DNA of 64,000 nucleotides from Pseudomonas sp. KNUC1026 (GCF_021650705.1 NZ_CP087138.1:4488001-4552000); one strand, 5' to 3'; counted from the stretch's first letter, positions 46,990 to 57,218 are shown. Program-made: numbers and translations. The notes: generated by a model not told the origin, from the letters alone.

Positions 46990-49044
46990 TTACCCCAGCA
47001 CAGAAATGTCGGCAACGCCGAGGAACAGCCCGCGCAGGCGTGCCAGCAGTGCATAGCGGTTGGCACGTACGTTGGCGTCCTCGGCGTTGACCATCACGGC
47101 CTCGAAGAACGCATCTACCGGCTCGCGCAACGCAGCCAGGCGAGCCAGGGCTTCGCTGTACTGGCGCGCCTGGAACATCGGCTGCACGGCATGGTCGGCT
47201 TGCTGGATGGCCGAATACAGCGAAAACTCGTTGGCGTTGTCGAAGTACTTGGGCTCGACACTGCTCGCGACATTGCCTTCGGCCTTGCCCAACAGGTTGG
47301 ACACACGCTTGTTCACTGCGGCCAAAGCCTCGGCCTCGGGCAGCTTGCGGAAGGCCTGAACGGCCTGCACGCGCTGGTCGAAATCAAGCGCGGACGCAGG
47401 CTTGAGTGCACGCACTGCGAGGTAGCAGGCCACGTCCACACCTTCATCTTCGTAGCGAGCTCGCAGGCGATCGAAGACGAACTCCAGCACCTGTTCGCAC
47501 AGCGCCGCAGCCTGCACCTTGTTGCCGTAGAGCGAGATGGTTTTTTCCACCGCTTCGACCAGGTTCAGGTCCAGCTGCTTCTCGATCAGAATACGCAGCA
47601 CGCCCAGAGCGGCGCGGCGAAGTGCGTACGGGTCCTTGCTGCCGGTGGGCAGCATGCCGATGCCGAAGATGCCGACCAGGGTATCGAGCTTGTCGGCCAG
47701 TGCTACGGCAGCACCGGTGAGGGTTTCAGGCAGCTCGGCGCCAGCACCGCGCGGCATGTACTGCTCGTTCAGCGCTTTGGCGACGTCTTCGGGCTCACCG
47801 TCGTGAGTGGCGTAGTAGTAACCGGCGATGCCTTGCATTTCCGGGAATTCGCCGACCATTTCAGTGGCCAGGTCACATTTGGACAGCAGGCCTGCGCGCG
47901 CGGCGCGGTCGGCGTTGCCCTGAATGCGCGGCGCGACCCAGGCAGCCAGTTGCGATACACGCACGGCCTTGTCGTACACGGTGCCCAGCTGAGCCTGGAA
48001 CACCACGTTTCGCAGCCGCTCGTTGAAGCTCTCGAGCGGTTGCTTCTTGTCCTGGTTGAAGAAGAACTCGGCATCGGTCAAGCGTGGGCGCACGACTTTT
48101 TCGTTGCCCGAGACGATCTGGAGCGGGTCCTTGCTCTCGACGTTGGCCACGGTGATGAAGCGCGGCAGCAGTTTGCCGTCAGCGTCCAGCAGGCAGAAGT
48201 ACTTCTGGTTGTCCTGCATGGTGGTGATCAGCGCTTCCTGGGGCACCTCGAGGAAGCGCTCTTCGAACGAGCACACCAGCGGTACCGGCCATTCGACCAG
48301 CGCGGACACTTCATCGAGCAGCGCTGGCGGCACGATAGCGGTGCCTTCCTGCTGCAGGGCCAGCGCCTCGGTGCGCTTGGCGATCAGCTCGCGGCGCTCG
48401 ACGAAGTCGGCCAGCACGTAGGCCTTGCGCAGGTCTTCGCGGTAGCTGGCGGGCGATTGGATACGCACGGCCTCCGGATGGTGGAAGCGGTGGCCGCGGG
48501 AGTCACGGCCGGCCCGTTGTGCCAACAGGGTGCAGTCGACGACTTCGTCACCGAACAGCATCACCAGCCATTGGGTCGGGCGCACGAACTCTTCCTTGCG
48601 CGCACCCCAGCGCATGCGCTTGGGGATCGGCAGGTCGTTGAGCGAGTCTTCGACGATGGTCGGCAGCAGGCTGGCAGTGGGCTTGCCCTTGATGTTCTGG
48701 CTGTAGCGCAACTTGGCGCCGCTGCGGTCGACTTCGGAGATATCCACACCGCACTTGCGGGCAAAGCCCAGGGCGGCCTGAGTCGGGTTGCCTTCAGCGT
48801 CGAAGGCTGCCTGCACGGGCGGGCCATCGAGGTTGATAGCGCGGTCGGCCTGCTGCACATCAAGGCTGTTGATCAGTACGGCAAGGCGGCGGGGGGCAGC
48901 ATAGAACTGCTTGCCGGTGTAGTTCAGGCCTGCAGCCTGCAGGCCCTTCTCGATGCCGGCCAGGAAAGCTTCACCCAGCGCCTGCAGCGCCTTGGGTGGC
49001 AGTTCTTCGGTGCCCAGTTCTACCAGGAAATCTTGAGCACTCAT
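46990..49044 (-). CDS. glyS: Glycyl-tRNA synthetase beta subunit
   Basis: A protein of 684 residues with MSAQDFLVELGTEELPPKAL at the N-terminus, AAPRRLAVLINSL, and the anticodon-binding domain at the C-terminus. It pairs with GlyQ in an alpha2-beta2 enzyme. Its ATG overlaps the glyQ stop by 4 bases. Confidence 0.98.
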   Translation of the reverse strand: MSAQDFLVELGTEELPPKALQALGEAFLAGIEKGLQAAGLNYTGKQFYAAPRRLAVLINSLDVQQADRAINLDGPPVQAAFDAEGNPTQAALGFARKCGVDISEVDRSGAKLRYSQNIKGKPTASLLPTIVEDSLNDLPIPKRMRWGARKEEFVRPTQWLVMLFGDEVVDCTLLAQRAGRDSRGHRFHHPEAVRIQSPASYREDLRKAYVLADFVERRELIAKRTEALALQQEGTAIVPPALLDEVSALVEWPVPLVCSFEERFLEVPQEALITTMQDNQKYFCLLDADGKLLPRFITVANVESKDPLQIVSGNEKVVRPRLTDAEFFFNQDKKQPLESFNERLRNVVFQAQLGTVYDKAVRVSQLAAWVAPRIQGNADRAARAGLLSKCDLATEMVGEFPEMQGIAGYYYATHDGEPEDVAKALNEQYMPRGAGAELPETLTGAAVALADKLDTLVGIFGIGMLPTGSKDPYALRRAALGVLRILIEKQLDLNLVEAVEKTISLYGNKVQAAALCEQVLEFVFDRLRARYEDEGVDVACYLAVRALKPASALDFDQRVQAVQAFRKLPEAEALAAVNKRVSNLLGKAEGNVASSVEPKYFDNANEFSLYSAIQQADHAVQPMFQARQYSEALARLAALREPVDAFFEAVMVNAEDANVRANRYALLARLRGLFLGVADISVLG

Positions 49045-49988
49045 TGCGCAGCCTCCAGCTTAGCCAACACTTCGTCTCGTATATCGGGGGATGCCATCGG
49101 GAAGCCCAGGCGAGCACGGGCTTGCAGGTAGCTTTGCGCGACGGCGCGGGCCAGGGTACGCACGCGCAGGATGTAGCGCTGGCGCTCGGTGACCGAAATG
49201 GCCCGGCGCGCATCCAGCAGGTTGAAGGTGTGCGAGGCCTTGAGCACCATTTCGTACGTTGGCAGCGGCAGTTGCAGCTCGATCAGGCGGTTGGCTTCGC
49301 TTTCGTAGAAGTCGAACAGCTCGAACAGCTTCTCGACATTGGCGTGCTCGAAATTGTAGGTCGACTGCTCCACCTCGTTCTGGTGGAACACATCGCCGTA
49401 GGTGACCTTGCCGAATGGGCCGTCGGTCCAGACCAGGTCGTAGACCGAGTCCACACCCTGCAGGTACATGGCCAGGCGCTCCAGGCCGTAGGTGATTTCA
49501 CCAGTGACCGGATAGCATTCGATGCCGCCAACCTGCTGGAAGTAGGTGAACTGAGTCACCTCCATGCCGTTGAGCCAGATTTCCCAGCCCAGGCCCCACG
49601 CGCCCAGAGTCGGCGATTCCCAGTTGTCTTCGACGAAGCGGATGTCGTGCACTTGCGGGTCGAGCCCGATGTGCTTGAGCGAGCCCAGGTACAGCTCCTG
49701 GAAGTTCGCCGGGTTCGGCTTGAGCACCACCTGGAACTGGTAGTAATGCTGCAGGCGGTTGGGGTTTTCGCCATAGCGGCCGTCACCGGGGCGGCGGCTG
49801 GGCTGCACGTAGGCGGCATTCCAGTTTTCAGGGCCGACGGCGCGCAGGAAGGTGGCCGTGTGAAAGGTGCCCGCGCCTACTTCCATATCGTAGGGCTGGA
49901 GCACCACACAACCTTGCTCGGCCCAGTACTGTTGCAGGGCGAGAATCAAGTCTTGGAAGGTACGCACGGCTGGCGTAGGCTGGGTCAC
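49041..49988 (-). CDS. glyQ: Glycyl-tRNA synthetase alpha subunit
   Basis: A class II synthetase subunit of 315 residues. The GTG at 49988 (TQPTPAVRTFQDLILALQQY) follows AGGTGA and gives the usual length; much longer upstream frame is antisense to tag and lpxL. MEVGAGTFHTATFLRAVGPE, VQPSRRPGDGRYGENPNR and GLGWEIWLNGMEVTQFTYF are typical. Divergent from tag. Confidence 0.98.
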   Translation of the reverse strand: MTQPTPAVRTFQDLILALQQYWAEQGCVVLQPYDMEVGAGTFHTATFLRAVGPENWNAAYVQPSRRPGDGRYGENPNRLQHYYQFQVVLKPNPANFQELYLGSLKHIGLDPQVHDIRFVEDNWESPTLGAWGLGWEIWLNGMEVTQFTYFQQVGGIECYPVTGEITYGLERLAMYLQGVDSVYDLVWTDGPFGKVTYGDVFHQNEVEQSTYNFEHANVEKLFELFDFYESEANRLIELQLPLPTYEMVLKASHTFNLLDARRAISVTERQRYILRVRTLARAVAQSYLQARARLGFPMASPDIRDEVLAKLEAAQ

Positions 49989-50075
49989 GAAGTCACCTGT
50001 CTCTTGGGCTGCACATGTAAAGAGCGGGAGTATACCGCGAATCGCCCCACCCCCACCACCCCCAAGGACGGCAAG

Positions 50076-50627
50076 ATGCCCCGTTGTTTCTGGTGTTCCG
50101 ATGACCCCCTCTATCAGGCTTACCACGATCAGGAGTGGGGCGTGCCGTTGCGGGACCCAGGGCGTTTGTTCGAGTTGCTGCTGCTCGAAGGCTTCCAGGC
50201 TGGGCTGTCTTGGATCACAGTGCTGCGCAAACGTGAGCGCTATCGCCAGGTGCTGTTCGGCTTCGATCCGGTGCGCCTGGCACGCATGACCGACGAAGAA
50301 ATCGAAGCGCGCATGCAAGACCCCGGCATCATCCGCAATCTGCTCAAGCTCAAGGCTGCCCGGCGCAACGCACAGGCCTGGCTGGAGCTGCCTGACCCTG
50401 CAGCCTTTCTGTGGAGCTTCGTCGGCGGCCAGCCCATCATCAACCACCATGCTGGCCGCGAAACCATCGCCACAGAAACCGAAGAAGCGCGCGCCATGAG
50501 CAAAGCCCTCAAGAAGGCTGGCTTCACTTTCGTAGGGCCGACCATCTGCTACGCCTTCATGCAGGCCAGTGGCATGGTGATGGACCACACCACCGACTGC
50601 GATCGCTACGCACCGCTGGCCGGGTAG
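50076..50627 (+). CDS. tag: DNA-3-methyladenine glycosylase I
   Basis: A base-excision repair enzyme of 183 residues that removes 3-methyladenine. ATG at 50076 with AAGGA upstream. MPRCFWCSDDPLYQAYHDQE with the zinc-ligand Cys, EWGVPLRDPGRLFELLLLEG, QAGLSWITVLRKRE and the terminal DHTTDCDRY are characteristic. Confidence 0.96.
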   Translation: MPRCFWCSDDPLYQAYHDQEWGVPLRDPGRLFELLLLEGFQAGLSWITVLRKRERYRQVLFGFDPVRLARMTDEEIEARMQDPGIIRNLLKLKAARRNAQAWLELPDPAAFLWSFVGGQPIINHHAGRETIATETEEARAMSKALKKAGFTFVGPTICYAFMQASGMVMDHTTDCDRYAPLAG

Positions 50628-50678
50628 CGCGCATCGGTTAGAATGCCGCGCAACCGAAAGCTGCGACGGGACGATGCT

Positions 50679-51566
50679 GTGGAAACCTTCAAAGGCGCCC
50701 TGCTGGTGGGCGCGCTCAAAACCTTCGCCTTGCTGCCCTGGCGCGCCGTTCAAGGCGTGGGCGCTGGTATCGGCTGGTTGATGTGGAAACTGCCGAACCG
50801 CTCCCGCGAGGTGGTGCGCATAAACCTGGCCAAATGCTTTCCGGAAATGGACCCCGCAGCGCGTGAGCAACTGGTCGGGCGCAGCCTTAAAGGCATCGGC
50901 CGCTCCTTCACCGAGAGCGCCTGCGCCTGGATCTGGCCGGCCGAGCGCTCGCTGGCACTGGTGCGTGAAGTGCAGGGCCTCGAAGTACTGCAGGCGGCGC
51001 TGGCCAGCGGCAAGGGGGTAGTCGGCATCACCAGCCACCTGGGCAACTGGGAAGTGCTTAACCACTTCTACTGCCATCAGTGTAACCCGATCATCTTCTA
51101 CCGGCCGCCGAAGCAGAAGGCCGTGGACGACCTGCTGCGCAAACAGCGCGTGCAGTTGGGCAACCGCGTCGCCCCCTCTACCAAGGAAGGCATCCTCAGC
51201 GTCATCAAGGAAGTGCGCAAAGGTGGCCAGGTCGGCATCCCGGCAGACCCGGAACCGGCCGAATCCGCCGGCCTGTTCGTGCCGTTTCTGGGCACGCTCG
51301 CCCTGACCAGCAAGTTCGTGCCCAACATGCTCAGCGGCGGCAAGGCGGTGGGTGTATTCCTGCACGCACTGCGCCTGCCCGACGGCAGCGGCTTCAAGGT
51401 GATTATCGAAGCCGCGCCGGAAGGCATGTACAGCGCAAACACCGAAGAGGCCGTGGCATCCATGAGCGCGGTGGTGGAGCGCTATGTGCGCGAATACCCC
51501 GACCAGTACATGTGGAGCATGAAGCGCTTCAAGAAGCGGCCTGCGGGTGAGGCGCGGTGGTACTGA
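50679..51566 (+). CDS. lpxL: Lipid A biosynthesis acyltransferase (LpxL/HtrB family)
   Basis: An inner-membrane acyltransferase of 295 residues that adds secondary acyl chains to lipid A. The GTG at 50679 (ETFKGALLVGALKTFALLPW) fits homologues; an ATG at 50643 would add 12 basic residues. One N-terminal membrane helix, catalytic HX4E (SHLGNWEVLNHFY), VGIPADPEPAESAG and the final QYMWSMKRFKKRP are typical. 51 bases after tag. Confidence 0.92.
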   Translation: METFKGALLVGALKTFALLPWRAVQGVGAGIGWLMWKLPNRSREVVRINLAKCFPEMDPAAREQLVGRSLKGIGRSFTESACAWIWPAERSLALVREVQGLEVLQAALASGKGVVGITSHLGNWEVLNHFYCHQCNPIIFYRPPKQKAVDDLLRKQRVQLGNRVAPSTKEGILSVIKEVRKGGQVGIPADPEPAESAGLFVPFLGTLALTSKFVPNMLSGGKAVGVFLHALRLPDGSGFKVIIEAAPEGMYSANTEEAVASMSAVVERYVREYPDQYMWSMKRFKKRPAGEARWY

Positions 51567-51573
51567 TGAAGCA

Positions 51574-51613
51574 GAAGCTGGGGATGGCCTGAAGTACTCG
51601 AATCCCCAGCTTC
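51574..51613 (+). terminator. Hairpin after lpxL
   Basis: GAAGCTGGGGAT at 51574-51585 and ATCCCCAGCTTC at 51602-51613 form a perfect 12-bp stem 7 bases past the lpxL stop. No T run follows, so it may be a processing hairpin or a weak terminator. Confidence 0.55.
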
Positions 51614-52174
51614 AACCCGCCCAGAGACAAGCTGAAAAACCGTTAATCCGCCCTGCCTGCGACTGTCCAGAGCCATTCGCCTGATTACGACGCACTTGTT
51701 CTGCCATCTCCGATATACGTCGTCGCGCCATCCACACATTCGGTAAGGCAAACCAAGTGATCATCTGCGCGTGATCCTTGGCCAAATCTGACCTTGGCTG
51801 CCAGGGTATTGATTGATCGCCTCCAGAATCCCCGCTGCCAGGCTGCGTTTCTCCAATAGCCTGCGCAAGTAATATGTTTGATAACGCAATTGCTGACTAG
51901 GGCTTTTCGAGCAGATCTACGAAGTTTTTCGGGAGTTTCCCGGAGATGTAGAGACGGAGCCGTTTTCGGCATCATTGAAATAATCAGCAACGGATGTTTT
52001 TAATGTAAAGCCAGAGTTGCAAAATATGTATTCGATGAAATATCTGTAAGAAACATCTCGGCATAAGATACTGGTTTTCGTCTCGTCAATCATGGTCTTA
52101 AGATTTATCTGTTCGTCCGGTTTAGCTTAATTTGGTAAGTGTGTGGTAGATATTGCTATCGAGTGAGATTTCAT
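51614..52174. other. Intergenic stretch between lpxL and the T1SS locus
   Basis: About 560 bases without a convincing gene. A minus-strand frame at 51685-51990 (101 codons) resembles no family I know and has no ribosome site; it might be debris of an older gene. The last 200 bases are AT-rich and should hold the T1SS promoter. Confidence 0.5.
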
Positions 52175-53503
52175 ATGTGGCGATGCATGTTAGCGGTGTT
52201 TTTATGGAATCTGGCGCAGGGAGCGCAAGCAGAGAGCCGTTCAACAGATTTACTGAATGTCTATGAGGCAGCTCTATTGAATAGCGCGAGCCTGGCGGCG
52301 GCTGAAGCGAGAAGGCGCGAGGCCGTGGAAGTAATCCCCCAGGCGAAAGCGCAACTGCTGCCGAACCTGCGAGCGGGTGTGGCGTATCAGCAGGTCAGTA
52401 GCCATGGAGGTGAGGGGATGGCAGGTACGTATCAAGCGCCCAGGCTCACCGCAGCGTTGCGTCAACCCTTGTTCGACGCTGCACGCTGGTACCGGCTCGA
52501 AGGTGCGGGCCATGAGGCTGAGCAGGCCGAGCTGGATTATGTGCTTGCCATCAGCGGCCTCGTCCTGGAGGTCGCACAAGCCTATGGCCAAGCACTCAAG
52601 GCGCAGGTAACAGCCCATAGCGCTCAGCAGGAGGTTCAAGGGCTCTCGCAGCATGTGGCTTCGACCCATGCGCGCTTGATCAGCGGCATGGCTACCATCG
52701 TCGACCTGGCTGAAGCCCGTGCGGCGCTGGATCAGGCAAGGGCGCAATCGGCGTCTGCGGGCCACGCGGTGGCGGCAACTCAGGCGAAGCTCCGGCAACT
52801 CACCGGGTTACGGCCGCAAACGCTACGGCCGTTAGCCATTGAGCCTGTCGAAGTGCTGGAAGATACGCCGGGCACGCTGCTGGCCCAGGCGTTACAGCAT
52901 AGCGCTTCGCTGAAACGTGCCGAGGCGCAGGTAAGCACGGCAGGGGCCGCCGTGAAAGCGGCCCGTGGTGCCCATGCTCCGACGCTCGATGCTGTGGTCA
53001 GCCATAGCCGCAGCGATTTGTCGGGTACCGGAAGCCGAACAGCACCCGGATTGTCGCAAACCCTGTGGGCAGTGGAATTGAATGTGCCACTGTTCGACGG
53101 GGGCGGCACGCAGTCACGCGTGCGCGCAGCAGCAGCGCAATTGCAAGCGGCCGAGTACGAGCAGGCGGCATTGCGTCAGGAAATCGCGACTCAGGTCAGT
53201 GTCTACCACAGTGAATGGCGTGTTGCCCGCCAGCAAGTCAAAGCGTATCGAGAGGCCGAATATTCAGCCATGCAGTTGTTGAAGGCGACGCGGGTGGGTC
53301 GCGACCTGGGCACGCGCAATACGCAGGACGTTATTGAAGCAGAGCGTCGTTGGTACAGCGCTCAACGTGATAGAGAACACGCAAGGCTCGATGTATGGGT
53401 CAGTCATTTGAAACTGAAACATGCCGTAGCACCCCTAACACGCGAAGATGTCGTGGCGTTGAATGCACAACTTTTGGCGAATGGTGATTGGCCTGAAGTT
53501 TGA
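52175..53503 (+). CDS. TolC-family outer membrane protein of a type I secretion system
   Basis: A protein of 442 residues. The ATG at 52175 gives the signal peptide MWRCMLAVFLWNLAQGAQA; a GTG at 52139 would add 12 residues. The two TolC-type repeats are seen as LLNVYEAALLNSASLAAAEA with AQLLPNLRAGVAYQQ, and later LWAVELNVPLFDGGGTQSRV, with long coiled regions between. Such proteins form the outer-membrane channel of T1SS. The next gene starts 39 bases on and encodes the ABC component. Confidence 0.88.
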   Translation: MWRCMLAVFLWNLAQGAQAESRSTDLLNVYEAALLNSASLAAAEARRREAVEVIPQAKAQLLPNLRAGVAYQQVSSHGGEGMAGTYQAPRLTAALRQPLFDAARWYRLEGAGHEAEQAELDYVLAISGLVLEVAQAYGQALKAQVTAHSAQQEVQGLSQHVASTHARLISGMATIVDLAEARAALDQARAQSASAGHAVAATQAKLRQLTGLRPQTLRPLAIEPVEVLEDTPGTLLAQALQHSASLKRAEAQVSTAGAAVKAARGAHAPTLDAVVSHSRSDLSGTGSRTAPGLSQTLWAVELNVPLFDGGGTQSRVRAAAAQLQAAEYEQAALRQEIATQVSVYHSEWRVARQQVKAYREAEYSAMQLLKATRVGRDLGTRNTQDVIEAERRWYSAQRDREHARLDVWVSHLKLKHAVAPLTREDVVALNAQLLANGDWPEV

Positions 53504-53542
53504 ATTTTTAAAACTGTAAGAAACTGTTAAAGAGAATAAAAA

Positions 53543-55672
53543 ATGTTCGGGGAACAGTCTCCAGACACGGGCTTGGCTTGCTTGTTGATAATGGCGCAGC
53601 TGCATCAAGTCGCACTGTCAGCCCAGCAGTTGTCGCATCAGTTCAATACAGATGGCGGGCACTTCGACGCGAGCCGTTTGATCGCCGCTGCGCGGCACCA
53701 TGGTTTCAAGGCAAGGTCGCTGGCGCCTGGCCAAGGCACCTTGGCGAGCTTCCCGTGGCCGGCGATTGCCCTGGGCGTTGACGGTGGTTTCTTTATCGTC
53801 GCCCGCGTGCAGGGCGATGAGGTGCTCATCCACGATCCTCTTTGCCAGGCCGCGCAGACCATCACCCTTGCCGCGTTGCAACAGCGCTGGAGCGGCGAAG
53901 TGATCGTGCTGCAAACCCAGGCGGCCGCCAGCGCCGGCAGCAGCCGGTTCGACTTCAGCTGGTTCATCCCAGCGGTCGTGAAGCACCGCAGCCTGTTGCT
54001 GGAAGTCCTTCTGGTGTCACTGGTGTTGCACTTGCTGTCACTCGCCACGCCTTTGTTCTTCCAGGTGGTGATGGACAAAGTGCTGGTGCACCAAGGGCTG
54101 TCGACACTTGACGTGATTGCTGTGGGCCTGTTGGCGGTGATGCTGTTCGAAACCGCATTGGGTGTGCTGCGCACCTATGTGTTCAGCCACACCACCAGCC
54201 GTATGGACGTCGAACTGGGTTCGCGGATGTTCCGCCACTTGCTGAATTTGCCGCTGGGGTACTTCCTGGCACGGCGGGTGGGGACTCCATCGCCCGGGTC
54301 CGCGAACTTGAAAACATTCGCGCGTTTCTGACGGGCAGTACCGTCACCGTGGTGCTGGATGTGCTGTTTTCGGTGGTGTTCATCGCCGTGATGTGGGTGT
54401 ACAGCGGCTGGCTCGACGCTGGTGGTGCTGTTGTCCTTGCCGGTGTACATCGTACTGGCAGTGCTCATCACCCCTGTGCTGCGTGCACGCTTGAACGAGA
54501 GCTTTGCCCGGGGTGCCGAGAATCAGGCATTTCTGGTCGAAACCCTCAGCGGCATCGGCACACTCAAGGCACTGGCGGTGGAACCCAACATCGCCCGGCG
54601 CTGGGACGACCAGCTCGCCGCGTACGTCAAGGCCAGCTTTCGCACTCAGTGGGTCAACACCCTGGCCAACGAAGGGGTGGGGCTGGTGGGCAAACTGGTG
54701 ACCGTCGCCACCTTATGGCTGGGCGCGCGGCTGGTCATCGACGGTGAGTTGTCGGTGGGGCAATTGATCGCTTTCAACATGCTGGCTGGCCGGGTGGCAC
54801 AGCCGATCATGCGCCTGGCGCAGTTGTGGACGCAGTTTCAGCAGGCCGGTGTGTCGATGCAGCGGCTGGCCGACATCCTCGACCAGCCGCCGGAGCTGCA
54901 GCAAGCCTCACGCAGCCCTTTGCCACGCCTGCACGGCGCGGTGCAGTTTGATCAGGTCAGCTTTCGCTACCGTCCGGGTGCCAGCGCAGTGCTACAACAG
55001 GTCAGCTTCGCCATCCAGCCGGGCGAAGTGATTGGCGTAGTGGGCCGCTCCGGCTCTGGCAAAAGCACGCTTACCCGCCTGCTGCAACGCCTGCATGTGC
55101 CGGAAAGCGGTCGTGTGCTGGTCGACGGCTGTGACCTGGCCGTGGCCGACCCCACCTCGCTGCGCCGGCAGATCGGCGTGGTGCTGCAAGACAACGTACT
55201 GTTCAACCGTTCGGTGCGCGACAACATCGCCCTGGCCGACCCTGCCGCCACGCTTGAGCGGGTGATGGCGGCTGCACAACTGGCGGGCGCCCACGAGTTC
55301 ATTCTGGAGCTGCCCGAAGGCTACGACACAGTCGTGGGTGAGCAGGGGGCGTCACTGTCCGGCGGCCAGCGTCAGCGCATTGCCATTGCCCGCGCGTTGA
55401 TGGGCGACCCGCGCATCCTGATCTTCGACGAAGCCACCAGTGCGCTGGATTACGAATCCGAGCGGGCCATTCAGCAGAACATGCAGCACATCTGTGACGG
55501 CCGCACCGTGGTGATTATCGCCCACCGCCTCAGTGCCGTGCGCCATGCCCACCGCATTCTGGTGATGGAGCGTGGGCAGCTGGCCGAGCAAGGCAGTCAT
55601 GAGCAGCTAATGAGTGTGCCCGGCGGCATCTACGCGCGCCTGCACCAGTTGCAACAGGGCGGTGGCCTATGA
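53543..55672 (+). pseudogene. T1SS ABC exporter (LapB/HlyB type), two frameshifts
   Basis: An inner-membrane ATPase that energises type I secretion, about 709 residues if repaired. An N-terminal C39-like domain (about 1-130) has Thr in place of the catalytic Cys (PDTGLACLLIMA), as in HlyB-type exporters that do not cleave a leader. Then come the membrane domain and the nucleotide-binding domain with Walker A GRSGSGKST, LSGGQRQRIAIARAL and ILIFDEATSALD. A missing G in the run at 54280-54283 moves the frame, and an extra base at about 54414 restores it; the original frame stops at 54331. The intervening frame reads as expected TMD (RELENIRAFLTGSTVTVVLD). Confidence 0.85.
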
Positions 55673-57087
55673 ACCGCAGGCAGCGTTTCCGCGCACTGAT
55701 GGCGCGCTACCGCGAAGCCTGGCAACAGGCGTGGGCGCAGCGCGTGCAGATGGCCGGGCCAAACCTGCAGCGGGCTGAGCTCGAGTTTCAACCCGCCGCG
55801 CTGGCCTTGCGCGACACCCCGGCTCACCCTGCGCCGCGCCTGGCGCTGCGAGTGCTGCTGGCTTTGATCGCCCTGGCGCTGCTATGGGCGGTGTTCGGCA
55901 AGGTCGATGTCGTTGCAACCGCAGCCGGCAAAGTGGTGCAAGGCGGCAACAGCAAACTTATCCAGCCCAGCGAGGCCGGGGTCGTCAGTGCTATTCACGT
56001 ACGTGACGGCCAAACCGTGCAGGCCGGCGACATACTGCTGACGCTGGACGCCGGCGACGCCCATGCAGACGTGACGCGCCTGAACAGCGAGTGGCTCGCT
56101 GCCCAGGTGGACTACGCCCGTGCCAGTGCGCTGTTGCTCGCCGCCGACAATCACCTCCCGCCGCCGCCGGTGCAGGTCGACGGCATCCCCGCCGAACAAC
56201 GGGCAGGCGCAGAGCGCTGGGTGCAAAGCCAATACCATGAGTGGCGCCGTGCCGTCGACAAAGCCCAGGCCGACATCGACCAGCGCCAGGCGCAACTAAA
56301 GGCAGTGCAAGCCAGCCTAGCGGCATTGGCGCGCTCTCTGCCCATTGCGCAGCAGCTGGCTGCCGATGATCAGCGCCTGCACAGCGAGCGTTACGTGCCC
56401 CAGCATGCCCTGCTGGAAAAACAGCAGGCATTGATCGAGCAAGAGCGCGAGCAGCAGGCACAACAGGCACGCCAGCAAGAACTGCGCGCCGCCCACCGCC
56501 AGGCCGGTACCCACCTTGCCTGGCTGAATGCACAAACCCGTCGGCAATGGCTGGAGCTGCAGCAACAAAGCGCTGTGCAACGCACCACCTTGCACAGCCA
56601 ACTGCAAAAAGCCCAACGCCGCCTACGCCTCACTCAACTGCGCGCCCCGGTCACCGGCACCGTACAGCAACTGGCCGTGCACACCACGGGCGGCGTGGTC
56701 ACCCAGGCCCAGCCGTTGATGGTGATCGTGCCAGACAACGCCCCACTGGAAATCGAAGCACGCCTGCAAAACAAGGACATCGGCTTCGTTCACGCCGGCC
56801 AGGCGGCGAAAGTGAAGGTAGAGACTTTTCTGTTCACCAAATACGGGTTGCTGGGCGGCACGGTGCGCACGGTTTCTCGCGATGCGATCGCCGATGAACA
56901 CGGCGCGCTTCATTACAGCATGCGTGTCGCCCTGGCGCGGGACGCGCTGATGGTGGAGGGGGTGGAGCGCAAGTTGAGCCCGGGGATGGCGGTGCAAGTG
57001 GAAGTAAAAACAGGGCGCAGAACAGTAATGGATTATTTGTTGAGCCCTTTGAAGGTGGTGGTGAGTGAAAGTTTGGGAGAGCGTTAG
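55669..57087 (+). CDS. T1SS periplasmic adaptor (HlyD/LapC type)
   Basis: A membrane-fusion protein of 472 residues. A cytoplasmic N-terminus is followed by one membrane helix (residues 58-77, LALRVLLALIALALLWAVFG), a biotinyl-lipoyl half (VVSAIHVRDGQTVQAGDILL), a long Gln/Ala-rich alpha-hairpin coil (about 140-330), the second half (LRAPVTGTVQQLAVHTTGGV), and a beta-barrel domain with PGMAVQVEVKTGRRTVMDYL at the end. ATG overlaps the ABC stop by 4 bases. Confidence 0.93.
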   Translation: MNRRQRFRALMARYREAWQQAWAQRVQMAGPNLQRAELEFQPAALALRDTPAHPAPRLALRVLLALIALALLWAVFGKVDVVATAAGKVVQGGNSKLIQPSEAGVVSAIHVRDGQTVQAGDILLTLDAGDAHADVTRLNSEWLAAQVDYARASALLLAADNHLPPPPVQVDGIPAEQRAGAERWVQSQYHEWRRAVDKAQADIDQRQAQLKAVQASLAALARSLPIAQQLAADDQRLHSERYVPQHALLEKQQALIEQEREQQAQQARQQELRAAHRQAGTHLAWLNAQTRRQWLELQQQSAVQRTTLHSQLQKAQRRLRLTQLRAPVTGTVQQLAVHTTGGVVTQAQPLMVIVPDNAPLEIEARLQNKDIGFVHAGQAAKVKVETFLFTKYGLLGGTVRTVSRDAIADEHGALHYSMRVALARDALMVEGVERKLSPGMAVQVEVKTGRRTVMDYLLSPLKVVVSESLGER

Positions 57088-57118
57088 TTGAGGCTTCAGG
57101 GGAATGCCAGATTTTTGC

Positions 57119-57218
57119 GTAGGAGCTCGGCTGCGCCGGGCGACGCGGAGATTTACACACCCGCAAAGTTCTTGAGTGGTTCACGGTCGTCGCGTCGCGC
57201 AACCTAGTTGCGCCCTAC
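57119..57218. repeat. REP-like inverted pair
   Basis: GTAGGAGCTCGGCTGCGCCG at 57119 and the reverse complement of the arm ending CGCCCTAC at 57218 share GTAGG, GC-rich imperfect palindromes and GCGACGCG. This resembles the Pseudomonas REP family (GTAGGAGC-type ends) arranged head to head. It separates the T1SS genes from the lipoprotein genes. Confidence 0.55.

Noticed and set aside
46390..49131. 913-codon plus-strand frame opposite gmhB and glyS
   Set aside because: Antisense to intact, recognisable genes; no ribosome site and no family resemblance.
51685..51990. 101-codon minus-strand frame between lpxL and the T1SS locus
   Set aside because: No ribosome site, no recognised family; kept only as a remark on the intergenic stretch.
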